Below are positions 30,870 to 33,000 of a stretch of DNA of 33,000 bases, one piece after another. The notes under the pieces were generated by a model that saw only the letters and a list, made by a program, of their open reading frames with translations, did no database searches and was not told where the DNA came from. Numbering within the stretch: position 1 is the first letter of the stretch; every line of letters starts with the position of its first letter. The translations under genes were made by a program, and so were the position numbers. The stretch is from a virus. The DNA is taken from positions 1 through 33,000 of the IMG/VR virus record IMGVR_UViG_3300039151_000187. One strand, written 5' to 3'.

Positions 30870-30906
30870 CAAAGCTGAGAACTTAAGATAAATTAAAGTG
30901 TGACAC
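30870..30906 (-). promoter_or_regulatory. Phage promoter P5 (lysis unit)
   Basis: Minus strand: GTGTCACACT (30906-30897), 19 bases, CAGCTTTG (30877-30870), 20 bases to the ATG at 30850. The upstream box is the centre of an inverted repeat AAGTGT-G-ACACTT, so a dimeric activator could bind here. Confidence 0.7.
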
Positions 30907-31485
30907 TTAGTTTGTCTTGATGTTTCGCCTTGATTTTTTGGTGCAAAAAAAACTTAATCTCTTGTTCTCATTGACGTATCTATAGTACGCACGCCTTAAG
31001 GCTTCTGGATCTACATCGAAATCGTAAAGCGAATATTTTTGCATAAAAAGATCTATGCCTTTGCGAAGTCCTTTTTCTGAATCTCCGTTTTGGTGTCCTT
31101 CCAAATAAAATAAAAGAGATTGAGAAAAGATTCCCTCAAAATGATCGTTGATAATTTCCACACCTTCGTTGGGCAAATGAAGAAAAGAATATTCACCTGA
31201 AGCATATTTATAGATTTGGCCTTCCCATTGTTTTTTGGTGTATGAATTTTTAACCCGGATAAAGACTGAAAACTTTTGTAAGTCTCGTTCTGGCTTATAA
31301 GCCTTATCACACATCATCCGGATGATCTTACCAAAACTATTGTGAAGTGAAATGTCTACAATTTTGGCCATAACCCCATCGAATAAAGCCTGGTCTTTAA
31401 CCGCAAATTCCTTCTCTATAAAAGGGATAAGATATGGCCTTATTTTACAAGGAAGGAGCTGGTGATTTTTTTCTATGGTGATCAT
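30907..31485 (-). CDS. Hypothetical phage protein, 192 aa
   Basis: Not recognised. Mixed alpha/beta, basic C-terminus (FFCTKKSRRNIKTN), with no membrane segment. It is separated from the receptor-region genes by about 100 bases and its stop lies at the P5 box. Its length and cysteines (three) suggest a soluble protein; a role in tail-fibre assembly or late regulation is open. Being just before the lysis promoter, it could also be a late regulator, but no HTH is visible. Confidence 0.6.
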   Translation of the reverse strand: MITIEKNHQLLPCKIRPYLIPFIEKEFAVKDQALFDGVMAKIVDISLHNSFGKIIRMMCDKAYKPERDLQKFSVFIRVKNSYTKKQWEGQIYKYASGEYSFLHLPNEGVEIINDHFEGIFSQSLLFYLEGHQNGDSEKGLRKGIDLFMQKYSLYDFDVDPEALRRAYYRYVNENKRLSFFCTKKSRRNIKTN

Positions 31486-31586
31486 TTATAGTTTTATACA
31501 GACATTAAAAAAGTAATGCTATCGCAGATATCTTTAAAATTCGTTGCTTTGGTATATGATTTTCTAATTTTAAAATTTATTTATTT

Positions 31587-31793
31587 TTATACTTCTGAAG
31601 CTATCGGATTATAAGAAATCACTTGAAGCTCTTTTAAACTATCCCTTATTTCAAAGAACTTATCATCAGTCAATACTTCTTTTCCTATTATGTGATTATC
31701 ATCTGCATCTAAGGTGAAATCAATTATATGATTACCATTTGCGAATCCTTGTAAGGCTTCATATTGCTGTGTATTTGCTTTAAGTACTTCCAT
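31587..31793 (-). CDS. Small acidic protein, 68 aa
   Basis: Not recognised. Acidic (pattern DFTLDADDNHII), overlapping the stop of the fibre-like gene by one base (TAATG), so translationally coupled. Small genes after fibre genes sometimes encode fibre chaperones; that is only an analogy here. Confidence 0.6.
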   Translation of the reverse strand: MEVLKANTQQYEALQGFANGNHIIDFTLDADDNHIIGKEVLTDDKFFEIRDSLKELQVISYNPIASEV

Positions 31794-32566
31794 TATAAGG
31801 CATTTAAATAAGTGTTAATAATTGTATTGTAGTCGTTTTTTTCTTGGTCTGTGAAACTTGACCTTGCAGAAAATGCTTTTATGTTTCCATTTCCATAATT
31901 TCCTCCAAGCCTAAAAATTAAAGCAGGATTTGATGTTAAAGTTGTAGAATTTGAGGTCTCAGTTATTATAAATTCATCCTTTAAAACAACTTGTGTGCTA
32001 TTTATTCTATCTATGTGAAGATTCCCACCATTTTGATAATTAATATTTGTAGGAAATGAAGAACTATTTAGTTCAGAATCAGCTTTATCCTTTTGCCTTA
32101 TTCTTACTCCTCCCTGATTTACATCAGAGTTGCCTAAAATAATATCGGAAGAAGGCGTAGTTGTACCTACATTCACACTATAACCAGCATCATCTAATAA
32201 GAAATTAACTCCATCAGTAGCACTTTTGAATTTTGTATCAATATATGCAGTTCCACCCCCGTCAATTCCTCCATTAGTTGTAAAACTTGGAGAATTAAAA
32301 GCGGTCATTTTTATTAATCTCTTCCAACAAATTAATGCAAAATTAAAACTAGCATCAGTTGCAAAGACTCCAAAAGCATCTTTTTTGTTCCAAAGACCTT
32401 TATCTTTTAGGCTTACAACAACATTGTTTTGTAGAATCTGTTGATTTGCACTTGGCAACGTATCTCCCTCAGAAGTTGCAAAGTCTAAAACTGCTTGGTA
32501 AGCTGGGTCAAAGCCACCCAATATAAACCTCTGATTAGCTAAGCTAAGTCCAATTCCTAATTTCAT
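31793..32566 (-). CDS. Putative tail fibre / receptor-binding protein, 257 aa
   Basis: Beta-rich, Gly/Ser/Asn/Thr-rich protein. It starts with a short segment (MKLGIGLSLANQRF) and ends in a helix (FTDQEKNDYNTIINTYLNAL) often seen at the end of LamG/concanavalin-like proteins of Bacteroidetes phages. The middle part contains strand repeats (GGIDGGGTAYIDTKF, NGGNLHIDRINSTQVVL) typical for carbohydrate-binding jelly-roll folds. It would bind host surface glycans. The family is not certain, but a surface-exposed virion role fits. Confidence 0.55.
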   Translation of the reverse strand: MKLGIGLSLANQRFILGGFDPAYQAVLDFATSEGDTLPSANQQILQNNVVVSLKDKGLWNKKDAFGVFATDASFNFALICWKRLIKMTAFNSPSFTTNGGIDGGGTAYIDTKFKSATDGVNFLLDDAGYSVNVGTTTPSSDIILGNSDVNQGGVRIRQKDKADSELNSSSFPTNINYQNGGNLHIDRINSTQVVLKDEFIITETSNSTTLTSNPALIFRLGGNYGNGNIKAFSARSSFTDQEKNDYNTIINTYLNAL

Positions 32567-32572
32567 AATAGT

Positions 32573-32848
32573 TTATTTTGTAGGGTAACAAGCGAGTTCG
32601 CCAACGACCTCTCTAATATTAGAAAATGGACCAAGTATCGATTGGCCTTTGTCAAGATTCCAAGCGAATGTTTTATCGCCGATGCCTGATAGATCTGCAA
32701 TGAATGAGCTATTATTTTCTCCGGCTTGGATACCTACAAATTTTACTCCGCGCTTGGATCTAACCCCGGTTGTAAGTTTTACGATACCATATTGGCCAGA
32801 CGTTGCTGTGTTATAGATGTCTTCGTGTTTTAAATTAGATTCTGTCAT
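32573..32848 (-). CDS. Hypothetical phage protein, 91 aa
   Basis: Not recognised. Small beta-rich protein (YGIVKLTTGVRSKRGVKFVGIQAGENNSSFIADLSGIGD). Such proteins with GVKFVGIQ-like strands are often small structural or decoration proteins. It lies six bases before the fibre-like gene, in the same operon. Confidence 0.55.
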   Translation of the reverse strand: MTESNLKHEDIYNTATSGQYGIVKLTTGVRSKRGVKFVGIQAGENNSSFIADLSGIGDKTFAWNLDKGQSILGPFSNIREVVGELACYPTK

Positions 32849-32917
32849 AATGTTTATTTGATTTTAATTGTGTTTGTTTTTGTAGCCTCGTTAGCTGGTT
32901 AATTTATTTTATCTGTA

Positions 32918-32998
32918 TTAAACTGGTTTTAAAGTTCCTGTTAAAACAGCTACATTATTGCCTTGCGTTCTTATTCTCCAGGAACAATGCTGACCAGC
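32918..32998 (-). CDS. C-terminal end of a gene cut by the right window edge
   Basis: The frame from the right edge is open until TAA at 32918 and gives 26 residues ending NNVAVLTGTLKPV. The strand-like composition fits another structural or fibre protein of the same leftward operon. Too short for more. Confidence 0.45.
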   Translation of the reverse strand, partial: AGQHCSWRIRTQGNNVAVLTGTLKPV

Positions 32999-33000
32999 TG

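Noticed and set aside
1-33000. CRISPR array, insertion sequence, rRNA or complete tRNA genes
   Set aside because: No regularly spaced direct repeats, no transposase frame and no rRNA or complete tRNA sequence was found on either strand.

Overview
The window is most of a tailed, siphovirus-type prophage from a member of the Bacteroidetes, most likely a marine Flavobacteriaceae host. The evidence is low GC content, genes that lack clear Shine-Dalgarno sequences, promoter boxes close to the Bacteroidetes form TAnnTTTG, and phage protein types typical of that phylum (large BACON-like tail proteins, an S49 head protease next to a very large capsid protein, a KilA-N protein, a RadC-like JAB protein). 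It starts near the left end of the element: a cut-off HTH gene, a short tRNA-3'-end-like sequence that may be half of an attachment site, and a tyrosine integrase (401-1585, +). The right end lies beyond position 33000.

Almost everything else is on the minus strand, so it is read from right to left. From the right edge: a receptor/tail-fibre-like group (32998-30907); a lysis cassette with a membrane protein, M15 endolysin, small helical protein, holin and spanin-like protein (30850-29149); a capsid group with S49 protease, a major capsid protein with fused end regions and a structural protein (28994-25012); a packaging group with two unknown proteins, a PLD-like protein, the small terminase and the large terminase (24884-20754); an HTH gene; an accessory region (20460-18539) with integron-cassette-like hairpins, a cREC-domain gene and, on the plus strand, a two-gene radC operon; portal, adaptor and neck genes (18097-13037); an exported DUF4468-like moron; small early-type genes including KilA-N and DnaA domain IV proteins (12337-9710); then the tape measure and two large tail proteins (9628-1582), ending convergent with the integrase.

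The main observation is a family of five promoter-like sites. Each has a TTGTCACACC-type box, then exactly 19 bases, then a yAnnTTTG box, and each lies 17-38 bases before the first gene of one of five minus-strand transcription units (lysis, capsid, packaging, portal/neck, tape measure). Three of the units follow directly after a strong intrinsic terminator or a terminator-bearing region. This looks like a phage-specific, coordinately activated late-gene programme in which the usual -33 element of the host promoter is replaced by a phage box.

Other points of interest are an A9 run that could fuse two packaging-region ORFs by -1 frameshifting, a four-way-junction (cloverleaf-like) element before the gene at 12337, tandem attC-like hairpins flanking accessory genes between terminase and portal, a perfect 19-bp palindrome in the 441-base divergent intergenic region, and two genes (57 and 58 codons) easily missed because they are short.
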